A stretch of 64,000 nt of DNA from Xestospongia bergquistia (Eukaryota > Porifera > Demospongiae > Haplosclerida > Petrosiidae), in the NCBI GenBank assembly GCA_963965975.1, contig OZ014412.1, positions 2,420,501 through 2,484,500 of the forward strand, in the 5' to 3' direction. Each line of letters opens with the position of its first letter. Position 1 is the first letter of the stretch. The notes beneath the pieces are model-generated. The model was given only the letters and a program-made list of their open reading frames with translations, was not told where the DNA came from and ran no database searches. A program made the translations under genes and the position numbers. Shown here in pieces: positions 1 through 15,676 of the stretch.

Positions 1-133
1 AGAAATAAACAATATCAATTACATAACAATATTGTTCTCTAGTTGATCAACAAGCTATCAGACATAATCTAGCATATGAAGAAAGTAATTTATATAGTTG
101 TATCAAATGTCATATGTTATCATTCCATTGTAG

Positions 134-246
134 TCCATATAGTTGAAATGAGAAGTAGAAGAGTGGAGTTAGAGAGTAATCTATCATATATAACAATACA
201 GCCTAGTAGGACATGTACTGCTGACTATGAAAATATTATAATATAA
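134..246 (+). CDS. Last coding exon of an upstream receptor paralogue, with ITAM-like tail (partial gene)
   Basis: An acceptor (pyrimidine stretch then TAG at 131-133) opens a phase-1 exon that reads to a TAA at 244-246. The peptide contains SYITI and ADYENI, with tyrosine codons at 187-189 and 226-228. The arrangement YxxI, nine residues, YxxI fits the loose ITAM consensus, and the first half alone fits an ITIM. A sister sequence lies at 5246-5364, at the end of the Ig/FN3 gene, so this is probably the cytoplasmic tail of a neighbouring paralogue whose other exons lie left of the window. The coding call is inference from open frame, phase and paralogy. Confidence 0.5.
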
Positions 247-1696
247 TTATTGTGTGATCATTTGTTATGTATGACTATGGATATATGTAACCATGGATAT
301 GTGTAACCATGGTTACATGTGACTATGAGTACATGTTACAATATTTTGTGTGTTACTTTTTTAGTGCCAATTTTAATGATATTTTTGTGACACCCAAAAA
401 TTAAAAATTAAAAACCAAAAATAATCCAAGTAATAGTAAAGATAATGATGTTAATACAAACATCTTACAATATAGACTACAATAATAGTATATGATACTA
501 TAGAGGATTATGTAGAGTAGATAGTATAATTAGATCATATTTGTGAAAAAATGATCACTGAGTGGTAATGACTGTACATGTACATCTTCCTGGGTTAGTC
601 TCATCATTATAATAATATAGTGTAATATAATATAATATAATATAATAATAATATAATATAGTATAATATAATATAATATACTATAATATAATTGTTGTTA
701 ACATATCTAGTTCCCAAATACATACCTGTTGTATATGAACAAAAGTTGATTGTTATGTCATTACTAGTATCAACTGATAGAGGATATGTTGAATTCATGG
801 AGACTCATTATTATGATTTTAATATAAATATAATAAGTGTATGTCTATAGTATATAATAGTGGTACTATAAGAGAGTCAGACATATAGTAGTAATACCTA
901 TGTATATTAATTAGTTATATTATAGATGAACACTAGTTAATGATATGATATAAATTTTATATAACTTTAATATATCAATTATTTGTTTACTGTAGTGTAG
1001 TGATAATGTCTTATATATAATGATCACTAGTAGATTTAAGAGATCATTATATTATAATAATTGGTATCATTATATCACTTTAAAACTAACTGTCAATCCA
1101 ATATTTAATATATATTGGATAATGTACCCTCAGATATAAGTTCAAAGGTCACATAATAGATCATGTATAGTATAATATTATCAACTATTGTTATAATTAT
1201 AATAAGTGTCATTAGAAAATTAATGTAATTAATTATTAATATTATGTTTGTATTAAATTTGTAAAGAATATAATAGTCATACATAATACAATTAACAAAG
1301 TGTTATTATAACATTGTACAGAAACAGTAGGTGTTTAAAATTATAATTACAAATACTACAAGTAGATTGAGTAGACATGATATAGTAAAGGTATATGTCA
1401 TATATATAACTTGATATTGTCCTTTATATTATAAAATAAACAATTAAATAATAATAACTATAATATCAATTAATATTAACAAATATCACTGAGAGACTGT
1501 GTATACTAAAATATTTATGACACAATATACTTGATATATAATTTTAATATCACTGTTCCTATATGGAAAAGAAATAGCTACAGATGTTTTTCTGTTTCGG
1601 AGAGTAAGTCAAAATAAGAACTGAAGCCATAAAGGTATGATGGTGTTCAGTGATATATGTAATGATTATAAACTATTGATTAATGACTCATAATGA
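247..1696. other. AT-rich intergenic DNA
   Basis: This stretch is very AT-rich and contains TA-type microsatellite around 617-690. No convincing exon was seen on either strand. Small open frames here come from the low-complexity sequence. Confidence 0.7.
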
Positions 1697-2295
1697 TATA
1701 TAATGATCCTTCCAACTATTCCAAACCAGCTATATCATATAATGATCCTTCCAACTATTCCAAACTAGCTATATCATATAATGATCCTTCCAACTATTCC
1801 AAACTAGCTATATCATATAATGATCCTTCCAACTATTCCAAACTAGCTATATCATATAATGATCCTTTCAACTATTCCAAAACTAGCTATATCATATAAT
1901 GATCCTTCCAACTATTCCAAACCAGCTATATCATATAATGATCCTTTCAACTATTCCAAAACTAGCTATATCATATAATGATCCTTCCAACTATTCCAAA
2001 CCAGCTATATCATATAATGATCCTTTCAACTATTCCAAAACTAGCTATATCATATAATGATCCTTCCAACTATTCCAAACCAGCTATATCATATAATGAT
2101 CCTTTCAACTATTCCAAAACTAGCTATATCATATAATGATCCTTTCAACTATTCCAAAACTAGCTATATCATATAATGATCCTTTCAACTATTCCAAAAC
2201 TAGCTATATCATATAATGATCCTTTCAACTATTCCAAAACTAGCTATATCATATAATGATCCTTCCAACTATTCCAAAACTAGCTATATCATATC
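1697..2295. repeat. 39/40-bp minisatellite, about 15 copies
   Basis: Direct tandem repeats have the core AATGATCCTTCCAACTATTC and a linker that varies between CAAACTAGC, CAAACCAGC and CAAAACTAGC. Early units are 39 bp and stay in frame as 13 codons; later units are mostly 40 bp and shift frame. Variants alternate (CCTTCC/CCTTTC), suggesting two-unit expansion steps. Confidence 0.95.
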
Positions 2296-3247
2296 TAATA
2301 TATCAATATATCACTGACTGTGTATATGCTCTTGTTGAGGAGGATCAGTGATTTGTAAACTTTTAAAAATAAACTATTGTCAGTATAATTGTGTACATTA
2401 CTGTATATTGAGTTCATTTATAAACAATGAATTAAATGATGGTAACTGTTTGTATTGAAAATGTTAAATATATCAAAATATATAATGAATAATAGAATAA
2501 TGAATTAAGCAATGCACACAATTATACTAACAATGGTTTTTAACAAGTTTATAAAATAGGATATTAGTAGTTTAATAATTATGTTAAAACTTAACATTAT
2601 TAACATCACCACTAGTACTATTATATATTATATACTAAGTGATATCACTATATATATTACTCTCTTCTATAATGGTGACTTACCAAAGTTAACAGCTTCA
2701 ATACAAATACCAGCTACATGATAACAATAATTGTTACATTACTAATATATTTACTATTGATCTATCCTATAATAATTTTAGGAATACAGTTAATAACATG
2801 CTTCAGTAATATCATTATATCTAATGAGATATATACAGTAACTATATCAGTTACTAATGGAGCTAGTACTGGAAATGAGACAATGTACTATATCAATACT
2901 TCATTAGGTAATATCACTATATACTATATCATTAATACTGTCCTTAGTTCCACAGGTAATATTAACACATTATCATATTGAAGTTGATCCTAACAATCCA
3001 CATAATGCTATTGTTATCTTTAGAGCACAAGTTAGTGGTCTTTATTCTAATTAAATTAATCCTTTATATACAATTGTACTCCATCATATACATGTAGTAG
3101 TAAATACTACTAGATATATTAGAATATACTAATATATATATTGTATGTACTATATATCATAGATACTATATTATCAATGACTATACATTTAGTAGTAAAT
3201 ACTACTAGATATTAGAATATACTAGAAATACAGATATTATCAGTAAA
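2296..3247 (+). other. Spacer with decayed receptor-exon fragments
   Basis: The region is AT-rich. Around 2660-2960 there are short stretches that read like parts of an Ig/FN3 domain (NGASTGNETMYYIN with several N-glycosylation motifs), but no complete exon set can be drawn. A ~30-bp sequence is duplicated at about 3099-3130 and 3186-3230. It is probably a relic of another paralogue. Confidence 0.35.
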
Positions 3248-5117
3248 ATGGAGGTAGCTGAAATCATTGTGAGAAATATTCTTATGATAATTATCATTAC
3301 ACCTTGGTTTATAAATGAAGCTGGTAAGTTATATATCTTGTCTATATTATAATAATATAAGTTATGCTATAGCTGTGATCACAGTAGCTCCTTCATCAGT
3401 GTCTGCTCCACTTTACACACTGGCTAACTTTACCTGTGAGGGTACAGGAGTTACATTAATATGGATAGTAGGAGGTAATTCACTTACTGATCCCAGTAAT
3501 CAAGATAGAGAGATATCAGTAACTACTAACAATATATCAGTTGATGTGTGGTCATCAATACTAACTATTAGAGCACTACCTATTAATGACAAGATAAGTA
3601 TTCAATGTCTTGTTGTGGATCAAAACCTTGATTTTGATCATAATGGAACTACTTTGACAATTAATGGTTAGTTTATGTACTTTGTGTATATGATGTCATT
3701 CATTGATAGATATCACACCAGTAGAGAACCTCTGGTTTGCTTTTAATGTTACGCTTTATTTAGGCTTATTAACCTGGTCTCATCCATTTGAGAACTATCC
3801 ACTATTATATCACATTTATATAGAGAACCAACATGGCCAGTTACTATATAATGATATCACTAATAAAACATCTTATGAGTTATATAACCTCACATTCTGT
3901 GATATTTACACTGCTACTGTTATAGCTAATAGTGGAGGATATAATTCTAGTGATGTTACCATTAAATATGAATATTCTGGAGGTATATTCCAATTTAATA
4001 TCATTAGAATTCAATCATTTATATAGAGTATTATGTTATGATCTTACCAAATCATGAGATCATCTTTAATGAATATAATAATTCCTTTGATATACAATTT
4101 CAAGTTATTGTAAGTAAACCAATAGTCACCTTATAATATATTACATTATATTAACATACAGGTTGTAGGTTATCATAGACTATGTAATAGTACATTACTG
4201 GGTACTACAAGAGAGATATCACAACAGAATGGAACAGGACACATTCAGAAAGATATAATACATTCTTTAGAAGATTGTCAGTCTGTGAAAGTTAATTACA
4301 CTACATCCGATATTGGTCCTCAATTGAACTATATCTTTATTGCTGATATATTGGATTATTTTAATAACTCTAAAACAAAGAATGAGACGTATTTTAGTAA
4401 GTATAATGTTGTTGATTGATATAACAATTCATTCTTTATCACCATAGCAACCTATCATGTTCAAGAACTCACTCTACAGTACTACTCTGATAACGAATCA
4501 GTTGTTGTAGAGTGTATGTTTGCTGAGAGATCTACTGCTGATGGATGTCATGTGATATTTAGAGAGTCTTCTAAAGGAACTATGAAGTCTATTAATATGA
4601 ATAAATCCAGTATAGAGGAGAGTACAGTATACCAGTATATAACTCTACCAGTTAGTGGTAACTATACTGTGACAGCTCATGATATAGTAGATGGCACTAT
4701 CATAACTAACCCATCTGTTGTGTACCCTCAAATACTGGAGTATATTTTATTACTACCATCTCCTACTGAGAGTGTTATTATTACCAGTAAGTACTATTGT
4801 ACTCTACTATATGATGTCTTACTACACATAAAATCAAGTGGTAAGACAATATCTCTGATCAGTAACATTCTAATAATAGTGTAATAAAAGCATCACACTC
4901 AATAGAACCACCTACTAGTGGACTATCAATTGTTAACTAATGAATATTAATTCTTTCTTTGTATATAGCTATCAGTCAGTCTGTGTTCATCCTCATTACT
5001 ACTAGTAGTACAGTTGGTGTCACAGTAGTCATTATTATTATAATAGTGACAACTGCTAGTATTACTTTCTATTGGATTAAAAAGAAAAGGAGTCAACAAT
5101 ATGAGTCTGGAACTTGA
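3248..5117 (+). CDS. Ig/FN3-like single-pass membrane receptor (seven exons)
   Basis: Exons: 3248-3323, 3373-3666, 3710-3982, 4027-4109, 4162-4396, 4448-4786, 4969-5117. All phases agree and give about 482 residues. Exon 1 encodes a hydrophobic signal peptide. Exon 2 is an Ig-like domain (FTCEG, then LIWIV, then SIQCLV: Cys, Trp, Cys). Later exons look like fibronectin-III or Ig modules rich in NxT/NxS sites. The last exon encodes one transmembrane helix (VVIIIIIVTTASITFYW) followed by a basic stop-transfer, KKKR. A TGA at 5115-5117 ends the frame just before a donor (GTAAG at 5119). A further exon at 5246 continues in the matching phase but has its own early TGA. Either the receptor is genuinely tail-less or it is decaying. 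The ligand is unknown. Confidence 0.7.
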
Positions 5118-5245
5118 GGTAAGAAGGGGAGTAGTTATAAATTATTATTCTATACAGTTGATTAGCAGGTTATCACTTATAATCCTGGAAGGTAAAAGTG
5201 TATTGTCTACCTACATCATGCATTATCATCATTATATATATACAG

Positions 5246-5364
5246 TGAACAGATTGGAGATGTGAAGTAGAAGAGTGGAGTTAGAGAGTAATCCATCATA
5301 TATAACAGTACAACCTAGTAGGACATGTACTGATAACTACAAAAATATTGTAATGTATTTATAG
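5246..5364 (+). pseudogene. Disabled ITAM-like tail exon of the Ig/FN3 receptor
   Basis: A good acceptor (TATATACAG) precedes a phase-1 exon whose codons match the intact sister at 134-246: SYITV, nine residues, then YKNI. The frame is broken by TGA at 5263-5265, where the sister has AGA. The preceding membrane exon also ends with TGA before its donor. Confidence 0.5.
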
Positions 5365-5975
5365 TGTGCCTATTGATATGCATGACCATGGATATGACCA
5401 TGAGTATAGGTCAGACAATTTTGTGTAATATTAGTATCATTGTGTGCTATATAACAGAAAGATACTTTATAACTTAGTTTTAGTGACAGTAGATAGATAA
5501 ATTGCTGGAAGACATATTTAGAAACAAAATTTGATTTGAAAAATGGAATTGGGAAATCAGCCAGAATGATCTCACCAACACATCCTCAATTCTCCTTCAT
5601 ATCATTGGTCACTGTCTCTTCTTATCTATCAATTTCTTAATCAGATATTCATACATCATTATATACTTCGAATTCCATTTAATCTTCTTTTAAATACACA
5701 AAAACAATAGTAATTATTCTATTATATTATCCTAAAATAGTTTAACTTCATTATAAAATATATTAATAAATGAATATTTTTGTCTTAATGGCTATCATCA
5801 ATCATTGGTAAGTCAGTCCAATTGTTCTAAAGTTTTGGTTTGAAAATGGAATTGGGAAACGAGCCAGAAGGATCAATATATGATAAATACTTGAGTCCTT
5901 TGCATGCTCCAAGGTTTCAGTTCGAAAAAGGAGTGGTTTGAGGTTTGCAAAGGGTTAAATTTGAACTCCTATACT
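5365..5975. other. Intergenic DNA with a dispersed ~35-bp direct repeat
   Basis: Two copies of a sequence around GAATTGGGAAA, each followed by an A/G-rich stretch ending in GATC, lie near 5540 and 5845. No gene was seen. Confidence 0.5.
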
Positions 5976-8706
5976 ATGACCAGTTTTATGCAGGACTATG
6001 GACTACATTGTACGTTATATAAAGATAGAAAATTAGAAGGAATTATAAAGAAAAGGTAATTATCAATTATATATCTTTATATTTACTTAATAATTAACAA
6101 GATTTATTAAAATATAGTGCTGGTGATTTTATTGTTACTGAGATAGACCTATCGGGACACTATGTGACATTAGAACAGACCACACCCCTTGTTAATGACG
6201 TAATAGAGGAGATACAAAAGGAAACAGATGAGTCAGTTGATGCTGTAAGGTCATATGATCATGACCACACCCACTTACATGCAATGGTAGTATTAACAGA
6301 TGGCCAACTACAGGCTTTACAGGATTTAGCATTAAAATGGGAGGAGTTAGCTTCAACTGAAAGCTCACCCCCAAGTATAATTATTAATTTGGGTATGATA
6401 CGATTTAATGCTGCAATCTTTCTAATTAGTCTATTTAAGGTTGTCATAGCGACAAAAGGATTAGGTCAGATATACATAAGACTGTCCGAGAGAGGTTCCC
6501 TTCATTAAAGACTGAAACAAGACATAATGAACAAGTAAAAAGGAAATCATTTAGCAATGACATCATAATGACATCATAGGGTTTACAAGAGGTTATTGCT
6601 TATCCCAATCCTGTATATTGTCCATTGGTCCAACTACTAGGAGTGGATGAAGCAAAGAAGTATTTTTAATCATTATAGTCATGTGATAGTCACATGATAT
6701 ACAATACAGGTTATTGCAGTTTATTAATTCACCAGATGATGTCGGAATACACATGTTATCACCTGATCACTCCAAAGAACATCGTACTAAAGTTAGTGTA
6801 GTCACACCTACTAGTTCTTACTTGACCACACCCATCAGGTTCATCGTACATTAGATGAATTGTTTGGTCATACATTTGAAAGTAAGACATATATTAAACC
6901 ACACCCACAAAGACAGAAATGTCCAAGACTTAATGAGGAAGATATAAAAGGTCCATGTATTGCAATAAGATTAAGAAATATGAAGAGGAAAAGAAAAAGT
7001 TCAACATCAAATATATTTACTAGTTTTGTAATGAGGAAAAAGAATTTAGTAAGTTATCCACAATAGTGGTAAATTTAAACAGTTTATACACATGAGTTAC
7101 AGATATTTCATATTTTAATATGCTCTATTATATTACATGCTGTAAATGTTTTGAGTTGTTATAATATAGTTACTTTATATTGTATTGTATTAACAGGAGA
7201 CATTTGAAGCTCTTCATCATTTATCTAAACTGTTAGACTGTCATCCATCACAGTTTACTATAGCTGGTTTGAAAGATAAAAGAGCAATTACTACTCAACA
7301 AGTTACAGTTAAAAATATTACAATAGAACAGTAAGTATGTTATATCTCTAATATATTTATATCATTGTAATAATACTGGTTATTAGTGAACTCTATCTTA
7401 CACACACAGACTGGCATCAGTCAATTCCTCTATACATCATTTAGTTGAAGTTGGTAACATACAGTCTGTACAGGGACCATTATCTTTAGGAGATCTTTCA
7501 GGCAACCATTTTAATATTACAGTACATGATCTACATGTACCTAATGAAGACAATATAGAGACTATTATAGAGGTAATGTAAGACATAATAACTATTAATA
7601 TATGGCTGTTATATTAGACTGCTATGACATCATTGAATTGTAATGGTTTTATAAATTATTTTGGTACACAACGATTTGGTAATATACCACTGTCTACTCC
7701 ACATATTGGACTAGCTATGTTACAAGAAGACTCTGTAAGTATGTGTAAGTATATTCTAGTCATTTATTCTTTCTTAGGAAAAGGCAGTCAAGTTATTTCT
7801 TCAACCTACTGATAGTCCAGATACTGTAACTGAACAAGCAAAGAAGTCAGTGGAATAGTACATATGTCACATGACAATCACATGACCTTCCTATATTAGA
7901 CTCTTTACAACTGAGGGTGATATTGCTGGAGCACTCTCACTAATGCCATCATATAAAACTAGAGAACTTCAAGTATTAAAAGTTATCAAAAGATATGGAT
8001 TTACAAAAGTAAAATGGCTGACTGATCTTTTACCCCCTCTCTCTCACTCTCTCTTTCTCTCTAGCATGGATGTCATCGTGCTCTTATGAGTATACCCTAT
8101 CAATTAAGATTAATGTACGTGCATAGTTTTTGTAGCTTAATATGGAATCACTTAGCCTCATACCGGATCCAGCAGTATGGGATTCAGCCTGTTGTGGGTG
8201 ACTTAATAATAGTTGATGAAAATAAAAGCGTCAGGTAGGCCTCTTAATTAATGGGTGTGGTTTAAAATAAATTGTATCATATAGCGAGTGTGTGCGACCT
8301 CTTGTATCACATGACATCACATGTGGTCATTATACAATAAAAGACGTGGTCCTACCTCTAGCTGGTAGTCATGTGATCACTCCTAGTAATGATGTGGGTA
8401 CTAAGTAAGACCACATTCATTCATGTCATTTGTTCAAGTCTGTTTAGGTTCATGGAATTACTGGCTGCTACAGGTTTAACCCTCACCTCATTTAAAGTGC
8501 TACGGAAATATGACTTATCAGTTTTGGGATCTTATCGTAAATTGATTGGTCATGTTAAAGATCTAAAGTGGAAACTGGTCAATGAGACTCCACCCCCAAC
8601 AACATCTCTTGGCGAGACAAAATCAAACATTAGCCTTGACTTGGAATTCAGTCTTAATCCATCATGTTATGCTACAACAGCACTTAGAGAAATATTATTA
8701 TTGTAA
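5976..8706 (+). CDS. PUS7L: TruD-family tRNA/RNA pseudouridine synthase, PUS7L-like (14 exons)
   Basis: Exons: 5976-6055, 6118-6392, 6470-6534, 6580-6659, 6710-6791, 6839-7048, 7197-7330, 7410-7572, 7618-7734, 7778-7845, 7900-8008, 8065-8234, 8285-8404, 8448-8706. All phases agree, about 643 residues. The enzyme family isomerises uridine to pseudouridine. The TruD signature GLKDKRAITTQQ, containing the expected catalytic Asp, is in exon 7. GFINYFGTQRFG is in exon 9. The C-terminus has the family's SCYATTALREIL. Two separate FPSLKTET and RTKVHRTLDELFG segments before the catalytic domain match PUS7L better than PUS7, from memory. The start is the first in-frame ATG of a plausible first exon. 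The gene converges on fibrillarin with 141 bp between stops. Confidence 0.85.
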
Positions 8707-8847
8707 GTTATTATTATATAACAAATTAAATGGAACAGATGATTAACAAAGAAAAAGTAAAAGTAGTTTAGTTTCTATGACGACCCTTTCTTAACTGGTC
8801 TGTAAGAGAATATTAAATAAGGGGTGTGGTCAATAATTACGCTCCAC

Positions 8848-10374
8848 CTACCTGTATACTCCAACAACTACAGCATGATCTCTCTCATAAGGTTCCAATG
8901 TAATTTGTTCTTGAGGTTTTAACTTTTCAGTTTGTAATTTCTTGACTTCACCAGCAAATACTTTAGTAGGTTCAGCTGTACTATCAATACAATTAGCCTA
9001 TGAACATTATTGTTAATACTCTTAATAGTAATGGTCATTGTACCTTGATGGATATGACAAAGTGACCTTGGTTCTTGAGAAAATTGTGAGCATTAATAGC
9101 AACAATTCTAGCTTGATCAGGTTGTGCAACATCAGCAAATATAACATCAACCATACCTATTATAATATTAACAATAATGACAATATTATAGTAGTGTATT
9201 CTACATCAGCTCAAAAACAAAAGAAATCATATTACATAGAATCTATAATACTAACATTAAGAGCCTTATGATCAGTTATTATAAAGAGGATACCAACTAC
9301 TATATAATGTCCCACTTTATTAATACAAAAGTATACAGACATAATGTAATGGACCAATATTCCATTATATAGACTGTACACTATTAATGTAGGCTGGTGG
9401 AAGGAATAACAGTACTGAACAAACTGATATCAAAAGTTGCCAGCCTTAATTTACTTTCCGTTACCCATCTGGGAGTAAGACCACACCCACTCTCATGAGT
9501 GGCAACAGTCTCCACCAATCGGCAGTAACGGATTCACTACACCATTTTTTCCCTTACCCATTAACATCCTATATTTGTGTGGATGACGTGCATCTTCAAT
9601 AATTGGAATGATATTAGTACGTTTCTTAGCAACATTAATTAAGTCACGCCCACTACGATGGGAGAACTCAACAGCATATACTAGTCCTTCCTATATAACA
9701 TAATATGAGGACAATAACATGTATCTCTTACTGGTCCAACAATATCTGAGACATGTGATACTGTAGTTCCTGATGCAGCTCCCAAATATAACACTTTGGA
9801 ACCAGGCTTAATATAAATGTTATCAACTCCACCCAAAATGGCAGCTGCTAGCTTGCTACGGAATGGATTCCAAACACGATATTCAATCTTATCAGTAGGT
9901 TCAGCTCCCTATAATAGTACGGATATATTGTAATTTAGTTATGAGATATGTGGAGACTTGTATAAACATATTAATAGTATATTGCAACTTACCTCAACAC
10001 TAACTCTCTTTTCTCCATACACAGCTTCTCCAGGTACCATGTTTCTAGTGACAAGAGCATCCTCTTTCCCACGGCAGATAAAGACACCTTCATGTCTGTG
10101 TGGTTCAATAACTACTTTTTTACCACCTCTCATTCCTCCTCCGCCACGCCCACCTCTCCCTCTGCCTGGACTTTTGAATCCTATAATAGGACATTATTAA
10201 AGTTAAATTAAGGGATTACTGTGTACCTCCTCCTCGGCCTCCCCCTCTCCCTCCTCTTCCTCTACCTCCCCCTCTCCCCCCACGTCCACCACCTCTCCCT
10301 CCACGACCTCCACCTCGATCATAACCTAATAGGTTAATAATAACAATTAAGAGATAAAGTCAATTACTTGGCAT
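8848..10374 (-). CDS. FBL: Fibrillarin, C/D-box snoRNP 2'-O-methyltransferase (seven exons)
   Basis: Exons, 5' to 3' on the minus strand: 10374-10368, 10325-10227, 10180-9993, 9908-9732, 9690-9558, 9156-9044, 8997-8848. All phases agree and give 288 residues, close to the family length. The protein starts with a Gly/Arg-rich GAR domain (exons 2-3), then the Rossmann methyltransferase fold: [18 protein letters not shown] (SAM-binding loop), [35 protein letters not shown] and GHFVISIKA. Known role of the family: 2'-O-methylation of rRNA and other RNAs guided by C/D snoRNAs, in the nucleolus. Exon 1 is only seven coding bases. The 401-bp intron 5 carries a candidate H/ACA RNA. The gene shares its upstream region with the DYRK1-type gene. 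Confidence 0.95.
9385..9531 (-). ncRNA. Candidate intronic H/ACA snoRNA in fibrillarin intron 5
   Basis: Read on the minus strand, the first hairpin is closed by CCGTTAC with GTAACGG and capped by CCACTC-ATGA-GAGTGG. It is followed at once by an H box (AAAGTA fits ANANNA). The second hairpin is closed by AGGCTGG with CCAGCCT, then ACA, then exactly three bases (TTA), as expected for the 3' end. Length is about 147 nt. All H/ACA landmarks are present and lie in the sense orientation of the host gene. The rRNA target was not determined. Confidence 0.8.
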
Positions 10375-10590
10375 CGTTGATCCTTTCTATAATACTTCTC
10401 AAACAGTGCAAAATCTAACACATGGCTTAGACACGTGGGCCAAGTATTTCTGAGCATGCGCAGTAGGAAAGTGGTTTTTTTAATGGTCTCACAAAAGCAA
10501 GTCTTCCTCCTCCTCCTACTCTGACCTTACCTCATCCTCCTCCTCCTTCATCTAACCACTTTGGCGCGTACCTCTAACCTGAAGGCTGGG
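10375..10590. promoter_or_regulatory. Bidirectional promoter region of FBL(-) and DYRK1(+)
   Basis: Between the divergent genes lie a CACGTG E-box (10432-10437), a GCATGCGCA element like an NRF1 half-site pair (10453-10461), a CT-rich tract (10506-10555) and TTTGGCGCG, which fits the E2F consensus (10560-10568). The motifs are seen; function is inferred from other animals. Confidence 0.5.
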
Positions 10591-10688
10591 CTGGGAGAGC
10601 TGCAGAAGACGTCCCAAGCTAACAAACGTCCCTATCAAATCGACCACAATTCACTCCTAAAGATCCTAGAGGCTTTGTGCACTAAGAG
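10570..10688 (+). other. Probable non-coding first exon of the DYRK1 gene
   Basis: A GC-richer stretch ends in a strong donor (GAG|GTAAGC at 10688/10689). The next acceptor in good context is directly at the DYRK1 ATG (CACTCAG|ATG at 11618). The 5' end is a guess from the promoter motifs. Confidence 0.5.
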
Positions 10689-11617
10689 GTAAGCTTTGTT
10701 AGCATATACCGAGAGAGAGAAAGAAGCGAAAGTCTTCTAAACGAGAGAGAAAGCTGTAACAAGGTGTGCTAAGCTAGAGAGAAATATATTACTATAATTA
10801 AGACTTGAAATACACTTTTTAACATCTAGTTAGTTTAAATTATTGAAATATTAGTTAGTTTTCTGACAGTATACTTCAGAAATTTAGTGTGTACTGTTTA
10901 CTAGAAATAACTTAGCTTATATATGTTGTATAAGAAAACTATTAGAAATCAGTTGCCAAGTCTAGTCTATTGAAATCTTATCTTTCATCATCTTCGATTG
11001 CAGTACATTAATTCACTGTACTTGTAAGTGCCTATGTCAGAATTGTCTATGTATATTTGTGTATGATATCCAGTAACATATTGGCAATTGTAATGATTAA
11101 ATTAGTAGTTGAACACTTGATGCATGAAGAAGACCCAAAGAGGTCACATCTATCTCCCACTCTTCTGGTATGTACTCTTATATCAACTTCTAGTAACCTA
11201 ATTTGCCTTTCATGGTGAGTTAAGTATATTTAGATCAGCTGTTGAAAATAACTTATCACACACAGTTAGTTCTAATGCCCATAAGCTCTTTTTAAGGGTA
11301 CTTTGTCTGTGGGGGAGGTAGCTATAGGATATTGGTGGAGCTTGCCTTGTAAAGACTGTTGCATCCATGCTGTGTGTGTCATTGTAGCATATTGAGTCAG
11401 CAAATGATATCACATATTATGAGCTGTTTCATTGTTTATTTTATGATTTATTAGTAGTTTTGTTTATGTGCATAAGGGTCATCTCTTTCAAAGAAAGAGT
11501 TGTACGTTTATATAAACTTGAATTTACTTTCAATATAGTGTGTATATAATTAGTCTCTCTCTCTCTCTCTAACACACACACACACGCACACACATGCATA
11601 TTCACTCACTCACTCAG

Positions 11618-15107
<3,490 letters not shown>

Positions 15108-15676
15108 TAATAATAATATTAATAATTATAATTATATTATATTTAATGTCGCATGTTTTTTGAAATCAGGCATGTACTACAATTAATTTATATCTCATTT
15201 TCTCTATCTCTCTGACTTTTTTATTAAATTTTGTTTTTCAAATTCACTTCTTTTTGCCTTTTCTGTCTCTACTTTTTAAAAATAGATTTCTACACTAATT
15301 TCTCAACTGTTGCATAATTTTAAAAAATAGTTTTCTACCTGCATGCATGAAAAGTCAATGAATAACAGCGACAGTTTTAGCTCTAGTGGGTCCTGTGTTG
15401 TCAACTATAATAAATGAATTTCATGTTGCTTTCTTATCAGTTATTAAAGTAGTCTCCAGGAAATGAACATTTTACAAAGAGCTCAATTCCAGACACAACT
15501 ATAATGGAATTACAACAACTAGTGCCTGCTCTCTATGTTACCAATATATCATTTTACCAGAAAAAACTGAATTCTTTAGTTTACTGAATTGATAAATATT
15601 TCCAAAAATGAAAAGAGAAATATCATTAGAAATGTTGTTCAATTATATAATCTATCTGTTTTTATCACCATACATA
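15108..15676. other. 3' intergenic region between convergent DYRK1 and PSMD9
   Basis: AT-rich sequence with T-rich stretches around 15200-15330. No exon, RNA gene or repeat family was recognised. Confidence 0.6.

Noticed and set aside
1693-1899. A 68-codon repeat protein from the minisatellite
   Set aside because: The 39-bp period keeps the frame only in the first units; 40-bp units break it, and there is no gene context.
7858-8064. tRNA or snoRNA in PUS7L introns
   Set aside because: No box C/D pair, H/ACA landmarks or cloverleaf could be seen in these short introns.
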